In this document: positions 36,901-45,723 of the stretch, in pieces
Layout: every line of letters starts with the position of its first letter
Numbering within the stretch: the stretch's first letter is position 1
The notes under the pieces: generated by a model
Told to the model about the DNA's origin: nothing
What the model saw: the letters and a program-made list of their open reading frames with translations, nothing else
Database searches by the model: none
Assembly: GCF_030272895.1 (NCBI RefSeq)
Contig: NZ_JALRNF010000026.1
Coordinates: 1 to 64,000 of the forward strand
DNA from: Pseudomonas sp. BGr12
Lineage (GTDB): Bacteria > Pseudomonadota > Gammaproteobacteria > Pseudomonadales > Pseudomonadaceae
Length of the DNA: 64,000 bases
Direction of reading: 5' to 3'
Translations under genes and position numbers: made by a program

Positions 36901-37385
36901 TGCTCGATGAAGTGACCCTGTTCCTGCACAAGGTCGAGTCGACGCTGTCCCATGAACGCCAGCGCATGCTCAAGACCGCACGCAGTCGCGACAAGGTCTT
37001 CGAAGGGCGCAGGTTGCTGCTGGTCGACGACGATGTGCGCAATATCTTTGCCTTGACCAGCGCGCTGGAACACAAGGGCGCGGTGGTGGAGATCGCCCGC
37101 AACGGTCGCGAAGCCATCGCGCGGCTGCAAGCCTTTGAGGACATCGACCTGGTGTTGATGGACGTGATGATGCCGGAAATGGACGGCTATGAAGCCACCC
37201 GCCTGATCCGCCAGGACCCGCGCTGGCGCAAGCTGCCGATCATCGCCGTGACCGCCAAGGCCATGAAGGACGACCAGCAGCGATGCCTGGAGGCCGGCGC
37301 CAATGATTATCTGGCCAAACCCATAGACCTGAACCGTCTGTTCTCGCTGATCCGCGTCTGGCTGCCGCAACTGGAGCGAATTTGA
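33912..37385 (+). CDS. Hybrid sensor kinase CHASE3-GAF-HK-REC-REC-REC
   Basis: This 1157-residue membrane kinase has transmembrane helix 1 (about 20-43), a CHASE3 sensor domain (48-180; SIDMETGMRGFLITGDERFLEPY), transmembrane helix 2 (about 185-205) and a GAF domain (about 245-395). A long glutamine/glutamate-rich coiled coil (395-485) precedes the HisKA box with H496 in MSHELRTPLNSS and HATPase with GTGLGLSIS. Three receivers carry D815 (LLDMRLPDH), D937 (IIDLKLPDM) and D1084 (LMDVMMPEM). The multi-receiver layout suggests a branched phosphorelay. CheR follows with a 4-base overlap, so the cluster is translationally coupled. Confidence 0.93.
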   Translation: MIQPASIDQHSFRKLLSRNIALPLGVGLLSAVVFVAVISYLLSAIKWVEHTDRVINNANEAVKLSIDMETGMRGFLITGDERFLEPYEVAKPKVLSGLNSLQALVADNPQQVDRLRRLMSLQREWNDFASGVITLRRQNGEYSEPIRNGQGKRITDEIRREFDAFIGMEQQFRVARNEQVGTLTLVAISVYLVFIILLSALLALLGRRDLLALSSSYADSLESQQRANQRLEQQAWLRSGQTRLAEQVLGQLTLPMLGNNTLRFFADYLGSVVAAFYVRDEHGSLRRVASYGLSGEQQAREQVIGEQEGLLAQAVSQGRLLRLDDVPHDYFKVSSGLGEGLPRSVLVVPASNDGQINGVVELGFLRRLEERDIELLERVADNLGTSIESARYRQRLQEVLVETQQLNEELQVQQEELKTANEELEEQSQVLKESQAHLEIQQAELEQTNEQLAAQRDELDLRNSELNQAQVELQARAEALQRSSTYKSEFLANMSHELRTPLNSSLILARLLAENAEQNLTEEQVRFAESIHAAGNDLLHLINDILDIAKVEAGKLEVRPETTQVARLVEGLRGLFEPLASDKHLGFAVVVEPQVPATLYTDRQRLEQILKNLLSNAVKFTEQGQVSLTVGWQADTGMVFSVRDSGIGIAAEQQQGIFEAFHQVDGTSNRRYGGTGLGLSISRDLAQLLGGRINVQSSLGQGSVFSLVLPQHYEPVVDPVPAVIIDQPPLPARVPEDQAPASTQASERPAPAFADDRERAPFGNRCILVIEDEPGFARILFDLAHELGYSCLVAQAADEGYELAAGFIPDAILLDMRLPDHSGLTVLQRLKAQAATRHIPVHIISVEDRVEAAMHLGAVGYAVKPTSRDELKAVFARLEAKLTQKLKHILLVEDDELQRDSIARLIGDEDIEITAVGMAQEALDLLREHVYDCMIIDLKLPDMLGNELLKRMSAEDIRAFPPVIVYTGRNLTRDEEAELLKYSRSIIIKGARSPERLLDEVTLFLHKVESTLSHERQRMLKTARSRDKVFEGRRLLLVDDDVRNIFALTSALEHKGAVVEIARNGREAIARLQAFEDIDLVLMDVMMPEMDGYEATRLIRQDPRWRKLPIIAVTAKAMKDDQQRCLEAGANDYLAKPIDLNRLFSLIRVWLPQLERI

Positions 37386-38203
37386 CTATCGAACGCAACA
37401 CCGACATCGAGATCCGGCTGTTGATCGAGGCCATCTACCTCACCTACAGCTACGACTTTCGCGACTATTCCGGTGCTTCGATCAAGCGCCGTATCCAGCA
37501 TGCCGTGCGCCAGTTCGGCTGCAGCAGCATCTCGGCCTTGCAGGCGCGGGTCGTGCATGACCCGGGCATGTTCATGCAATTGCTGCAGTTGCTGACCATT
37601 CCGGTCAGCGAGATGTTTCGCGATCCCGAGCACTTCCTGGCCATTCGCCGCGAGGTGGTGCCGCTGTTGCGCACCTGGCCCTCGCTGAAGATCTGGATCG
37701 CCGGGTGCAGCACCGGCGAAGAGGTCTATTCGATGGCGATCCTGCTGCGCGAGGAGGGGCTGCTGGAGCGCACCATCATCTACGCCACCGACATCAACCC
37801 CAGCTCCCTGGACAAAGCCAGGCAGGGCATCTACTCGATGCAGAACATGCACGGTTACGCCGAGAACTACCGCAAGGCCGGTGGCCTGCGCGACTTCGCC
37901 GAGTACTACACCGCCGCCTACGGCAATGCCATTATCGATGGCAGCCTGCGCGACAACGTGACCTTTGCCGACCACAGCCTGGCCACCGACAGCGTGTTCT
38001 CCGAAACCCAACTGGTGTCCTGCCGCAACGTGCTGATCTACTTCAACAAAACCCTGCAGGACCGCGCCTTCGGACTGTTTCATGAGTCGCTTTGCCACCG
38101 TGGCTTTCTGACCCTGGGCAGCAAGGAAACCCTGGATTTTTCGGCCTATGCCAGTCGTTTCGACACCCTGGCCAAGCCCGAACGGATCTACCGCAAGTCA
38201 TGA
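37382..38203 (+). CDS. CheR-type methyltransferase
   Basis: This 273-residue CheR-like SAM-dependent glutamate methyltransferase has an N-terminal helical CheR_N region and a C-terminal domain with IWIAGCSTGEEVYSMAILL (SAM site), YATDINPSSLDKARQGIY and CRNVLIYFNKTLQ. It starts with TTG overlapping the kinase stop by 4 bases. In chemotaxis, CheR methylates chemoreceptors. Here no receptor gene lies nearby, so the target may be the kinase itself or another protein. Confidence 0.92.
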   Translation: MTIERNTDIEIRLLIEAIYLTYSYDFRDYSGASIKRRIQHAVRQFGCSSISALQARVVHDPGMFMQLLQLLTIPVSEMFRDPEHFLAIRREVVPLLRTWPSLKIWIAGCSTGEEVYSMAILLREEGLLERTIIYATDINPSSLDKARQGIYSMQNMHGYAENYRKAGGLRDFAEYYTAAYGNAIIDGSLRDNVTFADHSLATDSVFSETQLVSCRNVLIYFNKTLQDRAFGLFHESLCHRGFLTLGSKETLDFSAYASRFDTLAKPERIYRKS

Positions 38204-38799
38204 ACGGCATCGAAGCGGTCACCCTCGGTGCCTCGGCGGGCGGCGTCAGCGCCTTGCTGACCCTGTTCCACGCCTTGCCGGTGGATTACGCCGTGCCCCT
38301 GGTGTGCGTGCTGCACCTGCCGGACGACCGCCACAGTCACCTGGCCCAGGTGTTCAGCCGCAGGCTCCGGCGCCCGGTGTGCGAAGCCTGCGACAAGCAG
38401 CCCGTGGCCCCGGGCATGATCTATTTCGCCGGCCCCGGTTATCACCTGTCGGTGGAGCAGGATCGCAGCTTTTCCCTGAGCCAGGAGGAGCGGGTGCATT
38501 TTTCCCGGCCCTCGATCGACGTTCTCTTCGAGTCGGCTGCCGATGCCTATGGCCCGGCATTGCTCGGGGTGTTGCTGACCGGTGCCAATGAAGACGGTGC
38601 CAGGGGCCTGGCGCGGATCAAGGGGCTGGGGGGGCGGACCATCGTCCAGGACCCGCGCGAAGCGCAGGTCGCCACCATGCCCAGGGCCGCGCTGGCCTTT
38701 CACCATCCTGACCACATACTGCCGTTGAACGGTATCGGGCAATTGCTCGCCACGCTGGAACTTCCTGAATGCCAAGTCAATTCCAAGCCAAACTGCTGA
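38200..38799 (+). CDS. CheB-type methylesterase lacking a receiver domain
   Basis: This 199-residue CheB methylesterase domain has catalytic S12 (LGASAGG), H39 (VLHLPDD) and D132 (TGANEDGARG). The spacing is close to that of E. coli CheB. Its usual N-terminal receiver domain is absent, so activity is not controlled by phosphorylation in cis. The ATG overlaps the CheR stop (ATGA). It ends inside the downstream kinase gene by 31 bases. Confidence 0.92.
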   Translation: MNGIEAVTLGASAGGVSALLTLFHALPVDYAVPLVCVLHLPDDRHSHLAQVFSRRLRRPVCEACDKQPVAPGMIYFAGPGYHLSVEQDRSFSLSQEERVHFSRPSIDVLFESAADAYGPALLGVLLTGANEDGARGLARIKGLGGRTIVQDPREAQVATMPRAALAFHHPDHILPLNGIGQLLATLELPECQVNSKPNC

Positions 38800-39995
38800 T
38801 CGTCGACGACCTGCCGGAGAACCTGCTGGCCCTGGCCGCGCTGGTCAAGGGCAGCGACCGGGAAGTGCACCAGGCCCGGTCCGCCGACCAGGCCCTGTCA
38901 CTGTTGCTTGAACACGACTTTGCCCTGGCCATCGTCGATGTGCAGATGCCCGGGATGAATGGTTTCGAGCTCGCCGAACTGATGCGCGGCATGGAGAGGA
39001 CCAAGAGCATCCCCATCGTCTTCGTCAGTGCCGCCGGGCGTGAACTGAACTACGCCTTCAAGGGCTACGAAAGCGGCGCGGTGGACTTTCTGCAAAAGCC
39101 CCTGGACAACCATGCGGTGAAAAGCAAGGTGGCGGTATTCGTCGACCTGTTTCGCCAGCGCAAGGCGCTGGACCAGCAGTTGCAGGCACTGGAGCGCAGC
39201 CGGGCGGAGCAGGAACTGCTACTGGCCCGGTTGCAGGTGGCGCGCCAGGAGCTGGAACATGCGGTGCGCATGCGTGATGACTTCATGTCGATCGTTTCCC
39301 ATGAGGTGCGCACGCCGCTTAACGGACTGATCCTGGAAACCCAGCTGCGCAAGCGGCACCTGGACCGGGACAATGCCGATGCCTTTACCCTGGACAAGCT
39401 GCGCGCCATGGTCGAACGCGACGAACGCCAGATCAACAGCCTGATCCGCCTGGTCGAGGACATGCTCGATGTGTCGAGGATTCGCACGGGCAAGCTGTCG
39501 ATCCGCCCCGGCCAGTTCGACCTGAGCCAGCTGGTGGCAGGCCTGGTGGAGAACTTCGCCGCCCAGGCCGCTGCTGCCGATTCGCCCATCGGCTTTTGTG
39601 CCGAGTCCGCGCTGGAGGGGGTGTGGGATGAGTTTCGCATCGAGCAGGTGGTGGCCAACCTGATGACCAATGCCCTGCGATACGGCAGGGGCAAGCCGAT
39701 CCAGGTGCGCACCTTCGCCCTGCACGACATGGCCTGTGTCGAGGTCCGCGACCAGGGTATCGGCATCAGCGCGCAGGACCAGCAGCGTATTTTCCAGCAG
39801 TTCGAACGGGTGACCTCGGCCCCGGGCAGCGCGGGACTGGGCCTGGGCCTGTACATCGCCGAGCAGATCGTACTGGCCCATGGTGGCAGCCTTGGTGTAA
39901 ACAGTGCCGAGGGCCAGGGGGCGACCTTTACCATGCGTCTGCCGTTGTCCAGGTTGCGCGAGGAAACCGACCTGCAACAGGCAACCTCTGCCTGA
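38769..39995 (+). CDS. REC-HisKA-HATPase hybrid kinase
   Basis: This 408-residue soluble kinase starts with a receiver domain (D57 in AIVDVQMPGM) followed by a coiled linker, a HisKA box with H178 in SIVSHEVRTPL and an HATPase with NALRYGRGK, DQGIGIS and GLGLGLYIAEQ. The N-terminal receiver may take phosphate from the upstream CHASE3 kinase and tune this one. There is no transmembrane segment. It overlaps cheB-like by 31 bases. Confidence 0.92.
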   Translation: MPSQFQAKLLIVDDLPENLLALAALVKGSDREVHQARSADQALSLLLEHDFALAIVDVQMPGMNGFELAELMRGMERTKSIPIVFVSAAGRELNYAFKGYESGAVDFLQKPLDNHAVKSKVAVFVDLFRQRKALDQQLQALERSRAEQELLLARLQVARQELEHAVRMRDDFMSIVSHEVRTPLNGLILETQLRKRHLDRDNADAFTLDKLRAMVERDERQINSLIRLVEDMLDVSRIRTGKLSIRPGQFDLSQLVAGLVENFAAQAAAADSPIGFCAESALEGVWDEFRIEQVVANLMTNALRYGRGKPIQVRTFALHDMACVEVRDQGIGISAQDQQRIFQQFERVTSAPGSAGLGLGLYIAEQIVLAHGGSLGVNSAEGQGATFTMRLPLSRLREETDLQQATSA

Positions 39996-40039
39996 GCCCG
40001 GGGTCGTACTAGTGAATGACTGAACAATAAGGCGTGGGT

Positions 40040-40417
40040 ATGAGTGAAGATGCGCAGGATGTGGTGCTGGTAGTCGAAGACGAGCCGTCGATTCGCATGG
40101 TGCTGCGAGATTACCTGGCCAGTGAGGGTTATCACGTGTTGGTGGCCGAAGACGGTGAGCAGGCGTTCAAAATCCTCGCCAGCAAACCGCACCTGGACCT
40201 GATCGTTACCGATTTTCGCCTGCCAGGGGGGATCTCCGGGGTCGAGATCGCTGAGCCGGCCCTCAAGCTGCGCCCGGACCTCAAGGTCATCTTTATCAGC
40301 GGCTATCCGGCAGAGATCCGCGAGTCAGGTAGCCCGATCGCCTTCAAGGCGCCGATCCTGGCCAAGCCCTTCGACCTGGATACCTTGCGAGACCAGATCC
40401 TGGCACTTTTGCGTTAG
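40040..40417 (+). CDS. Single-domain response regulator ending the kinase cluster
   Basis: This receiver of about 125 residues has D14, D58 (IVTDFRLPGG) and the lysine of ILAKPFDLD. It begins 44 bases after the REC-kinase and shares its strand, so it probably accepts phosphate from that kinase. I prefer ATG 40040 over GTG 40034 because the AAGG site is better spaced. No DNA-binding domain is present. Confidence 0.9.
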   Translation: MSEDAQDVVLVVEDEPSIRMVLRDYLASEGYHVLVAEDGEQAFKILASKPHLDLIVTDFRLPGGISGVEIAEPALKLRPDLKVIFISGYPAEIRESGSPIAFKAPILAKPFDLDTLRDQILALLR

Positions 40418-40523
40418 GCACCCGGCGACCTTTCACACGCAGGCTGACCTCGAGCGCCGATAGCCCGGGCCCCGGCAAAAGCATTCGATAGCTCTCTTTG
40501 TAACCAGCAAAGGGAGCGCAGCA

Positions 40524-41876
40524 ATGCGAGTGGGTGTGTTTTTCGACGGTACAGGCAACAACCTGGCCAATAGCGTCACGGCGGCCCCCTGTTTTGCCCC
40601 TGGATTCGACCTGCGCACGGCCCCCGAGGCTGTACGGTGCCTGTGTGCCCGCCTGGGCTACGACGAGCAGGGTAATACGCCGCAGGACAGCTATGGCAAC
40701 GACAAGAGCAATGTCGCCTGCCTGTACGAGCTGTACCAGGCGCGAGCAGGCGAGCCGCTGCTCAAGGTCTATGTGCAAGGCATCGGTACGACGGCAGGTG
40801 AGCCGGATGCTGCGTTGAGCATGCTCACCGGGCGCCACGCCCTGGGCATTGGTGCCAGGGTACGTTGGGCGCAGGAAGAACTGGTTCGCCAGCTGAACGC
40901 CTGGCAGGCGGCCAATCCCGACCGGCGCATCGATGTGCTCGAGTTCGACCTGTTCGGTTTCAGCCGTGGGGCCGCTGCCGCCAGGCACTTTGCCAACGAT
41001 CTGGCCAAAGGGGCCGGCAGCCGGTTCTCGGCGTTGTATCCCGGGCCCAAGCGGTCATGGCTGATCAACTTCATCGGCTTGTTCGATACGGTTGCGGCCG
41101 TGGTGGCTGCCCACCGTGCGGACTTCAGCCCGGCCGACGACAGGAACGCCGGGCTTGAACTGGCGCTCCCGACGGGCATCGCCAGAAAGGTGGTGCAACT
41201 GGTTGCCCGGGACGAGTGGCGCCACAATTTCGCGCTGACCCGCACCGACAACGATATCGAAGTACCGGGGGCGCATGCGGATGTGGGCGGCGGCTACCTG
41301 CCGCGTATGCGTGAAGTCCTGCTGCTGACCCGGCCGCACAGTTGCGAGCAGGCGTTGCGCCTTGCCGACGAACACAGCCAGGCGTACACCAGGGCCCGGG
41401 ATGAACACCAGCGCAATCAGGCGCAATGGGTGCAGTGGAACCTGCAGACGCAGGTTGTCAGCTGGAGCCAGGCCTTGTCCTATGTGCCCAAACGCGACCT
41501 TTACCCCTGCAAGCAGGTGTTCGCTGCGGTGCGCGGCGAGCGCTGGGTGGAGGGTGGGTTGTCACGGGTCTACCTGCAGCTGATGCGCGAGCTGGGGATG
41601 GCTCACGACGTGCCGTTTGCAGCGCTCGGCACGCAGCCGTCCCTGCAGGCGCCACAGGCGTTGCAGGGCATAGCCACAAGGCTGCTCGGATTCGCGCTGG
41701 GGCATACCGGCTCGCCAGGGCTTGGCGCAGAGGAGGAAGGGTTGTTGCGCCAGCGCTACATCCACCACTCAAGCCACTGGAATGCAGCGCGGCATCCCGC
41801 CGGCAATGTACTGGACGCGGTCTACATCCACCGCCCCCATGAAACGGGGCGGCGCATGCGGCACGACAACGCCTGA
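40524..41876 (+). CDS. DUF2235/Tle1-like lipase, putative T6SS phospholipase
   Basis: This 450-residue alpha/beta-hydrolase of the DUF2235 family includes type VI secretion Tle1 phospholipase effectors. The start MRVGVFFDGTGNN is the family signature. The nucleophile motif GFSRG has S147 in FDLFGFSRGAAAARHF. A later DNDIEVPGAHADVGGGYLP block carries the predicted aspartate and histidine. No VgrG, PAAR or immunity gene adjoins it, and a GGGAG site precedes the ATG. Secretion by T6SS is inference. It could also be a cytoplasmic lipase. Confidence 0.85.
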   Translation: MRVGVFFDGTGNNLANSVTAAPCFAPGFDLRTAPEAVRCLCARLGYDEQGNTPQDSYGNDKSNVACLYELYQARAGEPLLKVYVQGIGTTAGEPDAALSMLTGRHALGIGARVRWAQEELVRQLNAWQAANPDRRIDVLEFDLFGFSRGAAAARHFANDLAKGAGSRFSALYPGPKRSWLINFIGLFDTVAAVVAAHRADFSPADDRNAGLELALPTGIARKVVQLVARDEWRHNFALTRTDNDIEVPGAHADVGGGYLPRMREVLLLTRPHSCEQALRLADEHSQAYTRARDEHQRNQAQWVQWNLQTQVVSWSQALSYVPKRDLYPCKQVFAAVRGERWVEGGLSRVYLQLMRELGMAHDVPFAALGTQPSLQAPQALQGIATRLLGFALGHTGSPGLGAEEEGLLRQRYIHHSSHWNAARHPAGNVLDAVYIHRPHETGRRMRHDNA

Positions 41877-41877
41877 C

Positions 41878-42471
41878 TCAGGCCATCGAATTCAGGCTTT
41901 CGCCGCGCAAGGTCCGTTCGATACCGCCGAGCATCATGCTTTCCATCAGCGCCAGGCCCTGGGCCTGGGGCAGTTGCGAAGCCTGCAGCCAGCCGGGCAG
42001 GCTGTTGAGCAGGTTGGCAATGACATGGGCGGTGGCTTGCAGCGCCTCGCCGCGCAGGGTGGCCTTGGGCACGATCAGGCGCAGCAGTGCGGTTTCGTAC
42101 TGCTGGCGCAATTGACCGATGCGTGCCTGCTGGTCCGGGCTCAGGCAACACTGGTCACGCTCGGCCAGGCGGAACTGCAACGGGCGTTCGGCATGCAGCG
42201 CCCAGTGCGCGGCGATCACCTGCACCAGGGTCTGCTGATGTGCCCGCCGGCCCTGGTTGAGGCAGGCGAGCAGTTCCTCGTACAACTCTTCGATCAAGTC
42301 GTACAACAGGTCCTGCTTGCTCGGGAAGTGGTGATACAACGACCCCGCCGTCAGGCCCAGGTGGCTGGCCAGTTCGCGCATGCTGACCTGGCCAAAACCC
42401 TTCTCGGCGAAGAGCGCCAAGGCCTTGTCACGCCGCTCTTCGAAGTTTCCACAGCGCATAACGGCGTTCAT
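41878..42471 (-). CDS. TetR family regulator of the thiolase operon
   Basis: This 197-residue TetR protein has a DNA-binding helix-turn-helix in GQVSMRELASHLGLTAGSLYHHFPSKQDLLYDL. Its start is placed at the ATG of 42471 with GAGGC upstream, 12 bases after the dehydrogenase stop. It is the last gene of a thiolase-dehydrogenase-TetR operon and probably responds to an acyl-CoA. In the same frame, TTG 42477 is an alternative. Confidence 0.88.
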   Translation of the reverse strand: MNAVMRCGNFEERRDKALALFAEKGFGQVSMRELASHLGLTAGSLYHHFPSKQDLLYDLIEELYEELLACLNQGRRAHQQTLVQVIAAHWALHAERPLQFRLAERDQCCLSPDQQARIGQLRQQYETALLRLIVPKATLRGEALQATAHVIANLLNSLPGWLQASQLPQAQGLALMESMMLGGIERTLRGESLNSMA

Positions 42472-42483
42472 CGGCAATGCCTC

Positions 42484-43332
42484 TCAGTAGGTGAAGAAGC
42501 CGCGGCCGCTCTTGCGTCCCAGGTAGCCGGCGGCAACCATTTCCTTGAGCAGGGGGGCAGGGCGGTACTTGCTGTCGTTGTAGCCGTCGTGGAAGGCCTC
42601 CATGATCGCCAGCAGGGTGTCCAGACCGATCAGGTCGGCCAGGGCCAGCGGGCCGATCGGCTGGTTGCAGCCCAGGCGCATGCCGGTGTCGATGTCTTCG
42701 GCACTGGCCAGGCCTTCCTGGAAGACGAAGATCGCTTCGTTGATCATCGGTACCAGGATGCGGTTGACCACGAAACCCGGGCGGTTGCCGGCGCTGATCG
42801 GAGTCTTGCCGACCTGCTGGGTCAGCGCCAGGGCTGCGGCATAGGTCGCATCGCTGGTCTGCAGGCCGCGAATGATCTCGACCAGGGCCATCATCGGTAC
42901 CGGGTTGAAGAAATGCACGCCGATGAAACGCTCGGGCTGGCTGATCGCCGCGCCCAGCTGGGTGATCGACAGCGACGAGGTGTTGGTGGCGATCACGCAG
43001 TCGCTGCTGACGCTGTCGGCGATCTGCTGGAGGATGCGCTGCTTGAGCTCGAGGTTCTCGGTCGCTGCTTCGATCACCAGCTGCGCTTGCGCAAGCTGGG
43101 CGTAGTCGGTGCTGGTGCGGATCCGGGCCACGGCCGCCTGGGCATCCTCGGCGGCCAGGGTCTGCTTGCTGACCTGGCGCTCGAGGTTCTTGCGCAGGGT
43201 GGCCAGGCCACGCTCCAGCGCCGCGTCGGAAACGTCGATCAAGGTGACCTGGTAACCGGCTACCGCGCACACCTGGGCGATACCGTTGCCCATGGTGCCG
43301 GCGCCGATCACGGCAATCTGTTCAATACTCAC
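42484..43332 (-). CDS. hbd: 3-hydroxybutyryl-CoA dehydrogenase-like enzyme
   Basis: This 282-residue NAD-dependent 3-hydroxyacyl-CoA dehydrogenase has a Rossmann motif AVIGAGTMGNGIAQVCAVAGYQV, the catalytic-site sequence IGVHFFNPVPMMALVEII (His) and NRPGFVVNRIL. The C-terminal domain ends YLGRKSGRGFFTY. It oxidises 3-hydroxyacyl-CoA in short-chain fatty acid or aromatic acid catabolism. The start is GTG at 43332 with a GGAG site. It follows the thiolase gene by 15 bases, so the pair forms a cyclic acyl-CoA degradation unit. Confidence 0.93.
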   Translation of the reverse strand: MSIEQIAVIGAGTMGNGIAQVCAVAGYQVTLIDVSDAALERGLATLRKNLERQVSKQTLAAEDAQAAVARIRTSTDYAQLAQAQLVIEAATENLELKQRILQQIADSVSSDCVIATNTSSLSITQLGAAISQPERFIGVHFFNPVPMMALVEIIRGLQTSDATYAAALALTQQVGKTPISAGNRPGFVVNRILVPMINEAIFVFQEGLASAEDIDTGMRLGCNQPIGPLALADLIGLDTLLAIMEAFHDGYNDSKYRPAPLLKEMVAAGYLGRKSGRGFFTY

Positions 43333-43347
43333 AAAAGGCTCCTTGGT

Positions 43348-44532
<1,185 letters not shown>

Positions 44533-44700
44533 GAAAGGCTCCAATAGGCGAAAGCATGGCGGGACAGTGGCCGGCTCTGCCAGAATGCACAGCGCGCCAG
44601 GTTCAGGTAGTCATCGAGTCTAGGCAAAGCCTGCTGCCGGGCCTATGCCAAAACTGCCCACTGTCCCTGGTATTTTTTGCCACACCCTGCGGAATCGGTA

Positions 44701-45720
44701 ATGCGGGAACACGATACAGTCGCGGTCTACTTCGTCCATACCATGTTGCACGCCCTGCGTGACCAGCCGCAGCGGGCGCAAGCCTTGCTCAGCGAGGCCG
44801 GCATCGATGCGCGGGTGCTCGACCAGCCGGGGGCGCGGGTGCCGGCCACGGCCTTCGCCCGGCTCTGGTTGTTGCTGATCCAGGCCCTGGGCGACGAGTT
44901 CTTCAACCTCGACAGCCATGGCATGCCGCTGGGTAGCTTTGCCCTGATCTGCCGTGGCCTGATCCAGGAACCCACGTTGGAAAAGGCCCTGCGCCAGTGC
45001 CTGGGCAATTTCGCCCTGTTCCTGGGTGATCTGCGGGCCACCCTGACGGTCAAGGGTGCGCGGGCACTGATCAGCCTGCAATCGCGCATCGACGACCCGT
45101 TGACCCGGGTCTATGCCGAGGAAACCTTCCTTGCCCTGGTCATCAGCCTGTTGTGCTGGCTGGGTGGGCAGCGCATCGTCATCGACCGCATGGCGCTGGC
45201 CGATCCACGTCCGGCACAGGAGGGCGACCCCTTGCTGTGGGGGCCCAACCTGCAACTTGGGGCGGGCGTCACCGAGCTGGAGTTTGCCGCTGATTACCTG
45301 CGCCTGCCGGTGATCCAGGACCTGGCCGGCCTCAAGACCTTCCTGCGCAGTGCGCCGCAGTGGCTAGTGATCCGCTACCGCAACCAGAGCGGCCTGGGAG
45401 CGAGGGTCTACCGTTACTTGCGGGAACGTGAGCCGGACCAGTGGCCGACCCTGCATGCCATGGCCGAGTGCCAGGGGCTGGGCCCCAGCAGCTTTCGCCG
45501 ACAGTTGGAACGGGAAGGTCGTGCTTACCAGCAGATCAAGGATGAAGTGCGTCGGGCGACGGCCTTCGAGTGTCTGCGCGCGACCGACATGAGCATTGCC
45601 GAGGTGGCCGAACGCACCGGGTTCCAGGAACCCAGTGCGTTCCATCGTGCCTTCAAGAAGTGGACCGGAGAGAGTCCGGGCAGCTATCGGCAGCGTATGC
45701 TCGCCTTGCGCCCGGCGTGA
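44701..45720 (+). CDS. AraC family regulator divergent from the thiolase operon
   Basis: This 339-residue AraC-type activator has an N-terminal Arabinose_bd-like domain in about residues 20-215. Its C-terminal double helix-turn-helix includes AECQGLGPSSFRRQLEREGRAYQQIKDE and ATDMSIAEVAERTGFQEPSAFHRAFKKWTG. ATG 44701 is preferred over an upstream TTG at 44677. The divergent position suggests control of the thiolase-hbd-TetR operon. Confidence 0.88.
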   Translation: MREHDTVAVYFVHTMLHALRDQPQRAQALLSEAGIDARVLDQPGARVPATAFARLWLLLIQALGDEFFNLDSHGMPLGSFALICRGLIQEPTLEKALRQCLGNFALFLGDLRATLTVKGARALISLQSRIDDPLTRVYAEETFLALVISLLCWLGGQRIVIDRMALADPRPAQEGDPLLWGPNLQLGAGVTELEFAADYLRLPVIQDLAGLKTFLRSAPQWLVIRYRNQSGLGARVYRYLREREPDQWPTLHAMAECQGLGPSSFRRQLEREGRAYQQIKDEVRRATAFECLRATDMSIAEVAERTGFQEPSAFHRAFKKWTGESPGSYRQRMLALRPA

Positions 45721-45723
45721 CAA

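Noticed and set aside
33657..37370. 1237-codon open frame antisense to the hybrid kinase
   Set aside because: It mirrors the kinase codons in a GC-rich genome and shows no independent motifs. Other long antisense frames (opposite cysI, uvrC, acetolactate synthase-like and thiolase genes) have the same origin.
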